A stretch of 64,000 nucleotides of DNA from the NCBI GenBank assembly GCA_016710235.1, contig JADJLG010000001.1:981501-1045500 (forward strand), given 5' to 3'. Origin of the DNA: Saprospiraceae bacterium (GTDB taxonomy: Bacteria > Bacteroidota > Bacteroidia > Chitinophagales > Saprospiraceae). Positions 18,019 through 27,702 of the stretch are shown piece by piece. Position numbers and translations under genes: made by a program. The notes below the pieces were generated by a model. That model saw only the letters and a list, made by a program, of their open reading frames with translations. It made no database searches and was not told the origin of the DNA. Numbering within the stretch: position 1 is the stretch's first letter; every line of letters begins with the position of its first letter.

Positions 18019-18570
18019 CTAACTCTTCTGTGCACACAGGATAAATGCAGGTGGCAAATTCAAAGGCTGAAATTTGACTTTAACCTCCCCGAAAACTTTT
18101 TGATACAATTTCTTTTTCATGAGACTGTAATGGATTTGAACAAAATAAGATCCAGAATTCATTACATCTTGGCACTTTTTTAATATCTTTTCACATTCTT
18201 GATCACTCAACATGACAAAAGGAATAGCAGACACAACACTATTTGCTATCGGAAATTGATATTGCTGCATATATTCTTGTAGCCTCTCGGCGGTATCTTC
18301 AACCACAATTAAACGATTGTCAGGAATTTTCCTCAATTGTTTGCAAAACTCCGGATTGACTTCGAATATCATCAATCTTGCATCTTTTTGCATAGCATCC
18401 AAAATATGTTGTGTGATTGCTCCGTCTCCGGCTCCAAGCTCCAAAATAAATTTTGCATCTTTTATCTGTGCTTTCTTTACCATCATCTTGCTGACAAATG
18501 ATGAAGACCTGGTAATAGTCCCAACTTCCTTTAAGTGCTTCAATCCTTGTCTAACAAATGAAATTCCCAT
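18019..18570 (-). CDS. Class I SAM-dependent methyltransferase (phospholipid N-methyltransferase-like)
   Basis: 183 residues. SAM-binding motif I is clear (ILELGAGDGAITQHIL, near residues 42-57), preceded by SSSFVSKMMV, which resembles the N-terminus of the rRNA-dimethyltransferase/PmtA group; an acidic motif II (MIFEVNPEF) and SAIPFVML follow. Likely methylates a lipid head group or small molecule in the cytoplasm; the substrate cannot be read from the sequence. Starts 7 bases after the stop of the OmpA-family gene, hence one operon. Confidence 0.75.
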   Translation of the reverse strand: MGISFVRQGLKHLKEVGTITRSSSFVSKMMVKKAQIKDAKFILELGAGDGAITQHILDAMQKDARLMIFEVNPEFCKQLRKIPDNRLIVVEDTAERLQEYMQQYQFPIANSVVSAIPFVMLSDQECEKILKKCQDVMNSGSYFVQIHYSLMKKKLYQKVFGEVKVKFQPLNLPPAFILCAQKS

Positions 18571-18577
18571 TTTTATC

Positions 18578-20782
18578 CTAATTCCGTCTCAAATAATCCA
18601 TGTAAAGTATAATGTCTGGTTGTTTTAATACGTAATCTATTAGTTTCTTTCTTTCCGGTTTTTCTCCCTGATAAAAAACTACCAGTCGTGACACAGCCTC
18701 AGAATCGCCCAGTTCTTTGAGTCGAACTTGTTCTGCTTCGCGAAAGCTGGTGAAATTGCCAATGTAATATTGTGTTTTGTTTCGGTTGGGTTCTTGGATT
18801 GCAAATTGAGGATACAGATTATTCCCAATGAGCGGATGAGTAAATAGCTGATCTGATTCACCAATCAGGATTGAATATCGGATCCCGGATTGCGACTCCG
18901 GATATCCGGAATTGAACGCATATTTGACATTTCCCTGCATGGCCGGCAAAGTATAATGGACACGTACCGGACTTGAATCCGGAGCAAAAAAACGAAATTC
19001 TATCCTTTTGTTCCATCGATCTGAAAGTGCAGTATTCACGTGATCTGAGCGATCCGAGACCGCGATTGGGTATGAATTACCTGCAGCTACTATGGTTAAG
19101 CGCTTTTCATCAATTCTCTTCTGAATCAGAGCAGCTCTGATCAATTCCGCCCGTTTGAGCGAAGAATACAAATTGACTGCGGATTGGATTTGATCGTAAG
19201 AGTGGGCTATAATCTGTAGTTTGAGGTCTGGATGGAGCTTGAGTATTTCAATAATTTTATCCAGCTGAGATTGATTTTTATTTTCATCCAGAATATTATC
19301 TGTTTTGTAATAAAGCGCATCTACCTGGTAGTCTATTGTTTTAATCAAGGCCGGGTTTAAATTTTCATCTTGAAATACAGTGAGATTGGCGCTGATAGAC
19401 AGCCTTGCGCTATCTGAAAGATTGTACCATTCTTGCAAAGCAGAGATCTCCGCAGTATAAAGTTGTTCAGGCCTCTCTTCTTTAAAGTAAACTGAAAAAA
19501 CGTCCCTCTTGCCTTTACTCAGATTCTTTCGGTCAGAAGTCATAAAGGCCGTGATGGCATCGTCTCCTAGTCTGAAGAACAGATCGTCTCCCCCCGAATT
19601 TATTGGCATAAGCATCTGCTCTGGAAAAGACCAACCCCCGGTTTCAGGTAAAAATGCCGTTTTGAAAACATCAAAGCCTCCTATGCTTTGCAGATTGTTG
19701 CTAGAAAAATATACAGTCCTGCCATCCTGCGCGATATAAGGACATATTTCGTGATAAGGACCATTTACTTTTGGTCCTAAATTAATGGGCCTGGACCAGC
19801 CTTTATCTGTAAGTAAAGACAAATAAAGATCATATCCGCCATATCCGCCCATCCTTTTACTGCTGAACACCAATAGAGAATCTTTGAAAAAACATCCCGA
19901 ATAATCTCCGATTTCGCCTAACATCGGTATTTGGATTGGATAATGTAAATTTTGAATTTTCTCCCCATGAAATGTATCTGATAAAATGAGTCCCTGATTG
20001 TCCGACCAACCGCTGAAATAAATCAAAGTTTGCCCATCTTGCACCAAGTCAATGATCTGATCGTTTCTAGAACTCTGAATCAGCGAATTTGCTTTTTGTG
20101 GCTTAGTCCATGAGCCTTGCTCCAGGCTACTGAAAAAGATATCTGCCCGGTCTTTTCCATCCTTGAGATCTATTTCTCCTGATTCGTTTCTTTTTCCACC
20201 TTCGTTATCCTCTCTTACAGCACTGAAATAGATCCTGGATCGGCGCGATTTACTTGGTACTACTGCATATTCATCTTCGACTGTATTTACACCGGCTCCA
20301 ATAGCTTCTATTAGCGCAACGGCTTCTTTCTTGCGCATGGCTATACCATTAGAACATCTCAACACCTCATTTTGGATCTCTCTTTTAGCTTCAAGATCTT
20401 TTTTTGAAAGATCTTTATAGTACTTCTTGTAATACTGAATCGCTGAACGAAAGTCTCCCTGATGAACAGATGCTTTTGCTAAGTATAGAAAACTCGCTTT
20501 TCTATACTTCTTTTTCTCTGAGGAGATAGAAAAGGCTTGAATCGCTTCTGTAAGTCTGTTGGCCTCAAAATAACTGATGCCTGCTTTGAAAATATCTCCT
20601 TTGTCTTTTGTGACTTTTGGCCAGGATTTCTGGTAATAATCCGCAGCTTCGTTATAATTCCCCCTCTTGAATGCTTCTTCTGCTAACTCCTTAAATCTAC
20701 TCAATGACTGCGCCTGAAGAAATGCTGAGGTCAACATTACAACCGATAAAAGCACAAACTGCAAGTTAAAAGTGATCTTCAT
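18578..20782 (-). CDS. TPR / PD40 propeller / OmpA-domain envelope protein
   Basis: 734 residues. Signal peptide ends FLQAQ. Tetratricopeptide-like helices (about 25-150) are followed by WD40-like PD40 repeats (about 170-430; MGGYGGYDLYLS and GRTVYFSSN types) and an OmpA-like peptidoglycan-binding domain (about 500-610, with LDKIIEILK, LKRAELIRAAL and RWNKRIEFRF). The C-terminal 90 residues resemble a SPOR-like fold (YYIGNFTSFREAEQ). This PE/PD40/OmpA architecture is common in Bacteroidota, including PorE-type T9SS proteins, and tethers a propeller to the cell wall from the periplasmic side of the outer membrane. T9SS involvement is possible, not shown. Confidence 0.85.
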   Translation of the reverse strand: MKITFNLQFVLLSVVMLTSAFLQAQSLSRFKELAEEAFKRGNYNEAADYYQKSWPKVTKDKGDIFKAGISYFEANRLTEAIQAFSISSEKKKYRKASFLYLAKASVHQGDFRSAIQYYKKYYKDLSKKDLEAKREIQNEVLRCSNGIAMRKKEAVALIEAIGAGVNTVEDEYAVVPSKSRRSRIYFSAVREDNEGGKRNESGEIDLKDGKDRADIFFSSLEQGSWTKPQKANSLIQSSRNDQIIDLVQDGQTLIYFSGWSDNQGLILSDTFHGEKIQNLHYPIQIPMLGEIGDYSGCFFKDSLLVFSSKRMGGYGGYDLYLSLLTDKGWSRPINLGPKVNGPYHEICPYIAQDGRTVYFSSNNLQSIGGFDVFKTAFLPETGGWSFPEQMLMPINSGGDDLFFRLGDDAITAFMTSDRKNLSKGKRDVFSVYFKEERPEQLYTAEISALQEWYNLSDSARLSISANLTVFQDENLNPALIKTIDYQVDALYYKTDNILDENKNQSQLDKIIEILKLHPDLKLQIIAHSYDQIQSAVNLYSSLKRAELIRAALIQKRIDEKRLTIVAAGNSYPIAVSDRSDHVNTALSDRWNKRIEFRFFAPDSSPVRVHYTLPAMQGNVKYAFNSGYPESQSGIRYSILIGESDQLFTHPLIGNNLYPQFAIQEPNRNKTQYYIGNFTSFREAEQVRLKELGDSEAVSRLVVFYQGEKPERKKLIDYVLKQPDIILYMDYLRRN

Positions 20783-20790
20783 CCTGAAGA

Positions 20791-22110
20791 TTAGATCGTT
20801 TGTTTGGTATCAAATTTTTCGAGATAGTCTCCGATTCTTTTCAGAAAAGATCCTCCGAGTGATCCATCAACTACGCGATGGTCGTAAGAAAGGGATAGGA
20901 ACATCATATGCCGTATAGCGATGACGTCTCCATCTTCTGTCTCGATTACCGCCGGTTTTTTTGTTATGGTTCCTGTTGCTAGAATTGCAACTTGGGGTTG
21001 ATTAATGATCGGTGTGCCCATTACATTTCCAAATGTACCCACGTTGGTTAATGTAAAACTGCCCTCTTGAATTTCTTCAGGTTTAAGCTTATTGGCTCGA
21101 GCTCGAGAGGCTAGATCGTTGACCTGATAAGTCAAGCCGGCAAGATTGAGTCTGTCTGCATTTTTGATCACCGGAACAATAAGATTTCCGCTGGGTAGAG
21201 CTGCTGCCATCCCTATATTGATATCTCTCTTCACCAAAATCCTGTTTCCATCTACAGAAACATTGATCATTGGATAATCTTTGATAGCTCTGCAAACTGC
21301 CTCGATGAATAATGGAGTAAAGGTGATCTTCTGACCATATTTTTTTGCAAACTCATCTTTTACTTTATCTCTCCACTTGACCATTCCGGTAACATCTACT
21401 TCTACGAATGAAGTAACATGGGGCGAAGTCTGCTTGCTCATCACCATGTGATCTGCTATCAGCTTCCTCATGCGATCCATCTCAACGATCTCAACAGCTC
21501 CGCTCATCGAAGCTGATGAACTGAATGTCGGTGTTGAAGAAGCCGAAATACTCTTGCTCGATTTTGTTTCAATGATAGTAGTTGGAACGCTTGGTTTCGA
21601 CTGTGGTCTTCCTGTTTCCAGAAAATGTATCACATCTCTCTTTGTTACGCGGCCTCCTTCTCCTGTACCTTGAATCGAATCTAATTCCTGCCTGCTGATA
21701 TTCTCTTGTTTGGCAATACTTTTTACGAGTGGTGAATAAAATCTATTCTCTGTTTCAATTTGAGCTTGCTGATCTGTTGAAACCTGAATTGACCGAGCTG
21801 GCGTGGGTGTTGTCGAAGCGCTTACTGCCGGAGCAGGTTTGCTTGATATTTCACTTTCAGGACTTGAATCCCCGGTCAATATATGAGCGATGACTGCACC
21901 AACCGGAACCACAGCATTCTCATCAAAAAGCAACTTACCCATGACTCCTTTTGAGGGTGATGGTATTTCGCTATCTACCTTATCCGTTGCAATTTCAAGG
22001 ATTGTTTCCTCTGCTTCAACCGGATCTCCTTCCTTTTTAAGCCACTTCAGGATAGTCGCTTCAATGATGCTTTCTCCCATTTTAGGCATGATCAACTCCA
22101 ACTTTGCCAT
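20791..22110 (-). CDS. 2-oxo acid dehydrogenase E2 (dihydrolipoamide acyltransferase)
   Basis: 439 residues from ATG at 22110 (MAKLELIMPKMGES); a TTG at 22131 is also open. N-terminal lipoyl domain with the lipoylated lysine in EIATDKVDSEIP, a Pro/Ser/Thr-rich linker, peripheral subunit-binding domain (FYSPLVKSIAKQENI, about 135-175), then the acyltransferase domain ending in SYDHRVVDG with catalytic His and Asp. Part of a pyruvate, 2-oxoglutarate or branched-chain dehydrogenase complex; the type cannot be fixed here because E1 and E3 are not adjacent. The gene lies 53 bases after cinA. Confidence 0.92.
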   Translation of the reverse strand: MAKLELIMPKMGESIIEATILKWLKKEGDPVEAEETILEIATDKVDSEIPSPSKGVMGKLLFDENAVVPVGAVIAHILTGDSSPESEISSKPAPAVSASTTPTPARSIQVSTDQQAQIETENRFYSPLVKSIAKQENISRQELDSIQGTGEGGRVTKRDVIHFLETGRPQSKPSVPTTIIETKSSKSISASSTPTFSSSASMSGAVEIVEMDRMRKLIADHMVMSKQTSPHVTSFVEVDVTGMVKWRDKVKDEFAKKYGQKITFTPLFIEAVCRAIKDYPMINVSVDGNRILVKRDINIGMAAALPSGNLIVPVIKNADRLNLAGLTYQVNDLASRARANKLKPEEIQEGSFTLTNVGTFGNVMGTPIINQPQVAILATGTITKKPAVIETEDGDVIAIRHMMFLSLSYDHRVVDGSLGGSFLKRIGDYLEKFDTKQTI

Positions 22111-22162
22111 ATTCAGCTTTTTCTGAGGCAAAGGTAATCAAAAATGAAGGCCTCTTGACCGA

Positions 22163-23407
22163 TTATTGGAGGTATTGGAGATGCTCCAATGCCAAGAGGA
22201 AGGATTGGTTTGTCGCAGCTTCAATATTTCTGGTGCGATCACTTTTGAGTTGTAATTTTTTGACTCTCATTTGTTTGGAGTTTCCAACCGCAATCCAGAT
22301 TGTGCCGACCGGGTTTTCTTCTGTACCTCCACCAGGTCCTGCTATTCCTGTTGACGCAATCGCTATATCCGATCCGGAGACACTGCATGCACCAAGTAGC
22401 ATCATTTTCACTGTTTCCTCGCTTACAACACCACGTTCTTCGATTGTTTGTTCCGGAACGGACAGTACTTTTTCCTTCATTAAATTGCTATAGCTAACTA
22501 CTCCGCCAAGAAAATAATCTGAGGATCCGGAGTGAGAGCTTATTCTGTGAGAAATCAATCCTCCTGTACAGCTCTCCGCCGTACTCAAAGTCAATCCTAA
22601 TGCTTTCAATCTTCTTCCCAATATTAGTGCTAAGGGCAATGAACTGTCTGCCAACACATTTTTGTCCAGTGCAGTTTTAATCCGCTCCATGTAGTGCTTG
22701 ATGTTCTCTTTCAAATCAACCCCAAGCTTTTCATCTCCTGTTAATCTCAACGTTACTGTGCCAATAGAAGGTAAATATGCCAGTTTAATCGCCTCCGGCA
22801 AGTCTGTCAAAAGGGGTTCAATGATTTCAGCAATAGCTGTTTCTCCCATGCCACCGATCAGAATTGATTCATGCAATAAGCCACCCTGACGACCTAGCCA
22901 GCCCAAGTGCTCGGACAGACTATTCTGTAATATGAAGTCCATTTCATAAGGTACACCCGGCATTGCACAATAAACTTTTCCGCCATGCTCTATGAATATT
23001 CCTAAAGCTGTTCCAAGCGGGTTCTCCAGCAATACAGCGTTTTCAGGTATATAACACTGAACTTTCTGGATCTCATTCATAGATATTCCACGCTTTTCCA
23101 AATATTGTTTGACATGGAGTTCACATCTATCGCTATAGACAAGTGGTACAGCTAAAAATGCTGCCAACGCTTCTTTTGTAATATCATCTCTGGTCGGACC
23201 TAATCCCCCACTGATCAAAATCACATCAGAGTCTAAAGAAGCTTGTGCAAGTACTTTAATAATTTCCTCTTGGCGGTCTTGTACACAATACTTTTTTTGT
23301 ATGGATAAACCTAAAGAAAATAAATACTCTGCTGCTCTTACTGAATTTGTATCTACCACTTGACCCAGCAAAAGCTCATCACCTACTCCAATAAATGAAA
23401 CGTTCAT
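22163..23407 (-). CDS. cinA: CinA family protein (MoCF domain plus NMN deamidase domain)
   Basis: 414 residues, the usual full length. N-terminal MoCF-like domain (GVGDELLLGQVVDTN at the start; ISGGLGPTRDDITKEA near residues 67-82) and C-terminal PncC domain (STAESCTGGLISHRI, GGVVSYSN, STGIAGPGGGTEENPVGT). The PncC part hydrolyses NMN to NaMN in pyridine nucleotide salvage; the N-terminal part of related proteins has ADP-ribose pyrophosphatase activity. Cytoplasmic. Upstream of and probably co-transcribed with the E2 gene. Confidence 0.95.
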   Translation of the reverse strand: MNVSFIGVGDELLLGQVVDTNSVRAAEYLFSLGLSIQKKYCVQDRQEEIIKVLAQASLDSDVILISGGLGPTRDDITKEALAAFLAVPLVYSDRCELHVKQYLEKRGISMNEIQKVQCYIPENAVLLENPLGTALGIFIEHGGKVYCAMPGVPYEMDFILQNSLSEHLGWLGRQGGLLHESILIGGMGETAIAEIIEPLLTDLPEAIKLAYLPSIGTVTLRLTGDEKLGVDLKENIKHYMERIKTALDKNVLADSSLPLALILGRRLKALGLTLSTAESCTGGLISHRISSHSGSSDYFLGGVVSYSNLMKEKVLSVPEQTIEERGVVSEETVKMMLLGACSVSGSDIAIASTGIAGPGGGTEENPVGTIWIAVGNSKQMRVKKLQLKSDRTRNIEAATNQSFLLALEHLQYLQ

Positions 23408-23595
23408 GTAAAATTGATTTCGTTCAATTCAAAACGTCTCACATCGTGAAAAGATTTGAGGGGATGTTATTTTACCAATGTACGGAAAAAAATTATCTCC
23501 CAAAATCAATAAGTATTACTCAGAATTCCTTGTGTAAAGGAAAACTTAAATCTTGGAAAGAAAAAAAGGAAATTTGTGAAAAAAATCTCTAGCTT

Positions 23596-25005
23596 CTACT
23601 GTATTTCCGCTATGAAATATTTCAACATAGAAGTATAGAGTTGTCCTGAAGCAAATTCGGGAGCTAACTCTTCAAAGATATGTCGTTGAGGAAAATCATC
23701 TACCAATGCTTCTTCCAAAATTGATATCGTTTTTTTCTCGTCACCTTGCAAATAATGAAAAGCAGCTTTACAATATAATAGGTCTGCACCGGTACTTACT
23801 TTGTCAGATTTTAACAAAGCTTTTTGTGCTTTTTCCGGTAAATTATTCTTGATTAAAAAACTAATATATCTAGCCCAGTATTGGCTTTGCTCTTGTCCGC
23901 AATATGATGCTCTTCTATAATGAAATTCGGCTTTGCGCAGATTTCCAGTCATTTCAAATACCTTTGCAATTCCAAAATGAAACTCTTCTCTTTCTGGATC
24001 AATTTCGAGAGATTCTTTGTAGTATTTAATTGCCTTGGTCCAGTTTTTTTCTTCAGAATAACACTCTCCTAAATAATAAAACAATTCATCATTATATGGA
24101 TCTTGCGTGATTGCCTTGTGCAATTTTGATTTTGCCTCTTTAAATCTTTTGAGTTTAATCAGACATTCGACTATGTTTACGGAGAGATCTGAATCTTCAC
24201 CAAATCTTTCACTGGCTTCAGTAAAATACTCCAGTGCTTTTTCGAATAGATTTTCTTGCAAAGCCAATTCCGCACAATCCATGCAGGCTTGTTCGAAGTG
24301 TGGATTGATCAAATAAGAATAATCCAGCGCCTCAAGCGCTTGTTGATACATTCCCAAACAAGAATATGCATGTCCAAGATTATACCAGGCAAGGTAAGAA
24401 TATGGATTATTATCTATCAATTCTTTATGTAATCTGATACTTTCCTCAAATTTTTTGGATATCTCAACACTGATCCAAATTTGTTCAAGAGCTTCAGTAT
24501 TGTTTGGATTTAGTTTTAAAGCTTCTTGAAGTTTATAAAACATTTGATCGTAATCTTTCATGGATTCCTGAATAAACGCTTCTACTAATAGTATTTCGAC
24601 GTCGTCGGCTTTATGCTGGGATCGCTTAATGTCTTCGATTAAATTTAAGGCAGTCGCAAATTCTCCCATCGTGCAGAAGGCTTTCGCTTTATACAAAATG
24701 AGATTGCTGTCTTGTGGATTATTTTTCAAAGCTTGCTCTAAAATATCAATTGCTGCTAGTGGTTTTTGAAGTGCTATCAGAATTTGAGCTTTATGTAAAT
24801 AAAATTCACTTTTAACAGTAAATGTCAATAAAGCAAAGTCAATTACTTCTAATGCTTTTTCAAAGTTATTTATCCGTTCGTAATGGTTGATGAGTTTTAA
24901 GAGTGCTTTTTCTTCCCACTGTATCCTGGTTCTGTTTGAGTTCACATGTTCAAACTCCTGGATGAGTTTTGAAATCATGAGGTCTGGCTTCGTCTTATTT
25001 GACAT
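23596..25005 (-). CDS. Tetratricopeptide repeat protein
   Basis: 469 residues from ATG at 25005; a TTG at 25056 adds 17 residues. No signal peptide from the preferred start. Nearly the whole chain consists of TPR units of 34 residues (for example YLAWYNLGHAYSCLGMYQQA and DELFYYLGECYSEEKNWTKA), about ten to twelve in all. TPR arrays are protein-binding scaffolds; the partner is unknown. Separated from cinA by about 190 bases without a gene. Family certain, role not. Confidence 0.85.
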   Translation of the reverse strand: MSNKTKPDLMISKLIQEFEHVNSNRTRIQWEEKALLKLINHYERINNFEKALEVIDFALLTFTVKSEFYLHKAQILIALQKPLAAIDILEQALKNNPQDSNLILYKAKAFCTMGEFATALNLIEDIKRSQHKADDVEILLVEAFIQESMKDYDQMFYKLQEALKLNPNNTEALEQIWISVEISKKFEESIRLHKELIDNNPYSYLAWYNLGHAYSCLGMYQQALEALDYSYLINPHFEQACMDCAELALQENLFEKALEYFTEASERFGEDSDLSVNIVECLIKLKRFKEAKSKLHKAITQDPYNDELFYYLGECYSEEKNWTKAIKYYKESLEIDPEREEFHFGIAKVFEMTGNLRKAEFHYRRASYCGQEQSQYWARYISFLIKNNLPEKAQKALLKSDKVSTGADLLYCKAAFHYLQGDEKKTISILEEALVDDFPQRHIFEELAPEFASGQLYTSMLKYFIAEIQ

Positions 25006-25201
25006 GTTTACCGCGGGGATTATTAAATAGATGGTAAAAGTAAGGCTTTCGTTCAAATTGGTGCTGCAATATGAAAATAAATTTTTTCTAAGCGTTCATA
25101 TTCAAAATTTCAGTTATTTGTTTTAATTTTTTAGAAACGAATATTTTATAAATTAACATTTTTACTCATGTAAAAATTTATTTTTTATAATCGCTTCTAT
25201 T

Positions 25202-26104
25202 TCACCTGTTAAGAGAATTTTGAATTTTGTAAGAAGAAATTGCTATTCCTGTAAAAATCATCCCCGCACTCAACAATTTGACAAGGTCAAGTCGATCCCC
25301 TTGAAAACTTATTGATATTGAAATTGCACAAACAGGCTGAAGATAGATATAATTGGATACTAGCGCCGGACTAGCGTGCAACAATGCATATGTATTGAGA
25401 AAATAGGCTATTCCTGTAGTAAACAGCAAGACAAATCCTAGTGCAAACCAGCTTTTAGCATCCCAGCTATCCCATTGCACAGAGACAATATCTCTCCATC
25501 CAAATGGTATCACTAGTATGGCTGCAAGCACAAACATCCAGCTCAAAACTTTGTATGCGCCATACTTTTTGATAAGCTCCGGTACGCGAATAAGGTAGTA
25601 TGCATAAATGAATGCATTGATCATAACTAATATATCACCCCAAACGGTAAAGGATTTGTCACTTCTATTCCCCCGACTCCAAATAAGCAAGCCCGCTCCG
25701 GCGAAACCCAATACGCTGCCCCAAACCTGGTAACTATTCAGTTTCTTTCCTCTCAATACCATGATCCACAGGACCATCAGTGGCGTGGTGACCATTATTA
25801 GTGCAGCATGTAAAGGAGATGTATTGGCTAAACCTTCAAAAAACAAATACTGATTGCACAATACTCCGGTCAGGGTACAAACGAAAAGGGTGAAAAGGTC
25901 TTTTCTTTCCAGCAAAGACTTTCTCAAGAACAAGATGCTGAATAACGTCGCAGCAAACCAGATCCTTAATGCAACAAATGCTATTGGACTCAGGTAGCCC
26001 GGATCCATAATCCATTTTGCTATGGTATAATTCGCACCATAAATGACGGCAACGATAATGAGCGCAGTATGTGCACGAATAGAATAACCAGTGCCAACGT
26101 TCAC
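25202..26104 (-). CDS. DMT family (EamA) transporter
   Basis: 300 residues, GTG start at 26104, placed 1 base after the stop of the DUF4230 gene, suggesting translational coupling. Ten hydrophobic helices in two EamA repeats (about 12-140 and 155-290); the first contains IYGANYTIAKW, the second LFTTGIAYFLNTYALLHASPALVSN, typical of the family. Probably exports a small metabolite such as an amino acid; substrate unknown. Confidence 0.88.
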   Translation of the reverse strand: MNVGTGYSIRAHTALIIVAVIYGANYTIAKWIMDPGYLSPIAFVALRIWFAATLFSILFLRKSLLERKDLFTLFVCTLTGVLCNQYLFFEGLANTSPLHAALIMVTTPLMVLWIMVLRGKKLNSYQVWGSVLGFAGAGLLIWSRGNRSDKSFTVWGDILVMINAFIYAYYLIRVPELIKKYGAYKVLSWMFVLAAILVIPFGWRDIVSVQWDSWDAKSWFALGFVLLFTTGIAYFLNTYALLHASPALVSNYIYLQPVCAISISISFQGDRLDLVKLLSAGMIFTGIAISSYKIQNSLNR

Positions 26105-26105
26105 C

Positions 26106-26699
26106 TTATCCTTTATAATACTGGGGTTGTACTTTAACGACTTCCAGTTTCCAACCCGAAGATTTAAAAAGGAGTTCTAGTTGTTGCAACATTTCATCTC
26201 TTCTCTTTTCTGCCTTATTTAGTAAACCCGAGCTGATGGCGGCAGATCGGATCTTGTCTTTAGCAAAGGTTTGTAATTTGGTCATTTCTTCTGGTGTAAA
26301 CTGATTGAAAGTCCCTTGCTGTAAATCATAATAATCTATCTGATGATCTATCGATAAAATATCCGGCATGCTCTGAAAACTGAGCACGATTTTCTTTTCC
26401 TTTTCAAATATATTGACAGAAGATGAATCCATATTTACTCCGGCCATAACGGTAGCTTTCACACGGATAATCGCTTGCTTGCGAAAAGGGCTGATGTCCA
26501 CCCAAAAATGGTCTTTGACTGTGATGAGTTCACTGTAGTCTGATTCAATAACCGCTATTTTGAAAACATTGCGGAGTTTTTCAAGCATCACAGTCGATTC
26601 TACGACCTGATTGCTTTTTTTTTGCGTCATCATTTTGCAGACAAACAATCCACTTACAAATGACACCAACATTGCGAATAGGATAATATATATTTTCAA
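26106..26699 (-). CDS. DUF4230 domain-containing protein
   Basis: 197 residues with one N-terminal membrane segment (about 3-25), then a DUF4230-type domain: EKLRNVFKIAVIESDYSE, FRKQAIIRVKATVMAGV, KEKKIVLSFQSMPDILSI and a C-terminal helical part ending near KVQPQYYKG. The function of the family is not known. It precedes the DMT transporter gene with a 1-base gap. Probably anchored in the inner membrane with the domain outside. Confidence 0.8.
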   Translation of the reverse strand: MKIYIILFAMLVSFVSGLFVCKMMTQKKSNQVVESTVMLEKLRNVFKIAVIESDYSELITVKDHFWVDISPFRKQAIIRVKATVMAGVNMDSSSVNIFEKEKKIVLSFQSMPDILSIDHQIDYYDLQQGTFNQFTPEEMTKLQTFAKDKIRSAAISSGLLNKAEKRRDEMLQQLELLFKSSGWKLEVVKVQPQYYKG

Positions 26700-26874
26700 G
26701 TCCGGCTGTTTGTTTTATAAGAGAAACGAGTTCCAAATTTTTACAAAAATAACCTTCCCTTGAATTTGAGTGCTATTTAATATTTTATATTTCATTCTAA
26801 AACATCACAGCCCATTTTAATAGCTGCCCTGGTGTTGAGCTTATTTAAGCTGAATTTCAATTTCTGCAATCAAT

Positions 26875-27702
26875 CTACAATTTAGAGTGTTGTCTGAATT
26901 TAGGCCATTCTACTCCTTTCAGTACAGCCTTGATAGATCCTACGGCTATTGGCGTTTCTATCATCACCGGATACTTGTTTTCATCATCGCCGATAAATAT
27001 TTTCATTTCTGCATCTTCCTCGAACACTTTCCCGGCTACAACCTCTGCTTTGCAGGATACGGCGCGAAAATTTCCAGAATCCTTGACAGATAATTTTTGA
27101 ACATCTTCTAAAAATTGAATGGCGAGATTGTATTTCTCATTATCGAGTATCATATTAAATTTTATTCTTTTGGAGTTTCGGAATTCATTCATATCTATAG
27201 TTCGCAGAAAGTACATTACTGAAACCAAATCATAAAGATTAGTCTCTGTAAATGGGATTTCCTTCAGCGTCGTTGTAGCCATTGTTTTTCCCAGATAAGA
27301 GCGCATTACATTATTCTGGTAATCAAAAACAACTTTTTCATAGTGTCGATATCCTCCCTGATGGACATCGCGGATGTAAAGTTTTGGCAAGAGTGTTTTC
27401 TTGTCGATATAGGAGTGATATTTATCTCGCACTTTATAAAACCATTCATAAGAGGGGTAGGTTCTCCCGGTCACCTCAAGATGATACAGATCTCCCTCGT
27501 CTTTTACCTCAAAAACCACCTCTCCTGCCGGGATCCAAACAAAATTGAGGTTATAGTAGATTTTATAAATCAACTTTTCCTTAGCCTGAAATGGCAACAT
27601 TGCCGGGTCAAATTTTTGGCCGAAGGACATACACAGCCCACCCAATAACATGATCATGGCTATGCCAACTACATATTTTTTAATAGTTACTAATTTTCTC
27701 AT
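26875..27702 (-). CDS. DUF3108 domain-containing protein
   Basis: 275 residues. Signal peptide or anchor at residues 10-28. The body matches the DUF3108 pattern: FQAKEKLIYKIYYNLNFVWI (start of the fold), GEVVFEV, RTYPSYEWFYKVRDKYHSYI and a late PVMIETPIAVGSIKAVL. Periplasmic proteins of unknown function, often near envelope genes. Its start overlaps the end of the flippase-like gene by 23 bases, so the two are co-expressed. Confidence 0.82.
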   Translation of the reverse strand: MRKLVTIKKYVVGIAMIMLLGGLCMSFGQKFDPAMLPFQAKEKLIYKIYYNLNFVWIPAGEVVFEVKDEGDLYHLEVTGRTYPSYEWFYKVRDKYHSYIDKKTLLPKLYIRDVHQGGYRHYEKVVFDYQNNVMRSYLGKTMATTTLKEIPFTETNLYDLVSVMYFLRTIDMNEFRNSKRIKFNMILDNEKYNLAIQFLEDVQKLSVKDSGNFRAVSCKAEVVAGKVFEEDAEMKIFIGDDENKYPVMIETPIAVGSIKAVLKGVEWPKFRQHSKL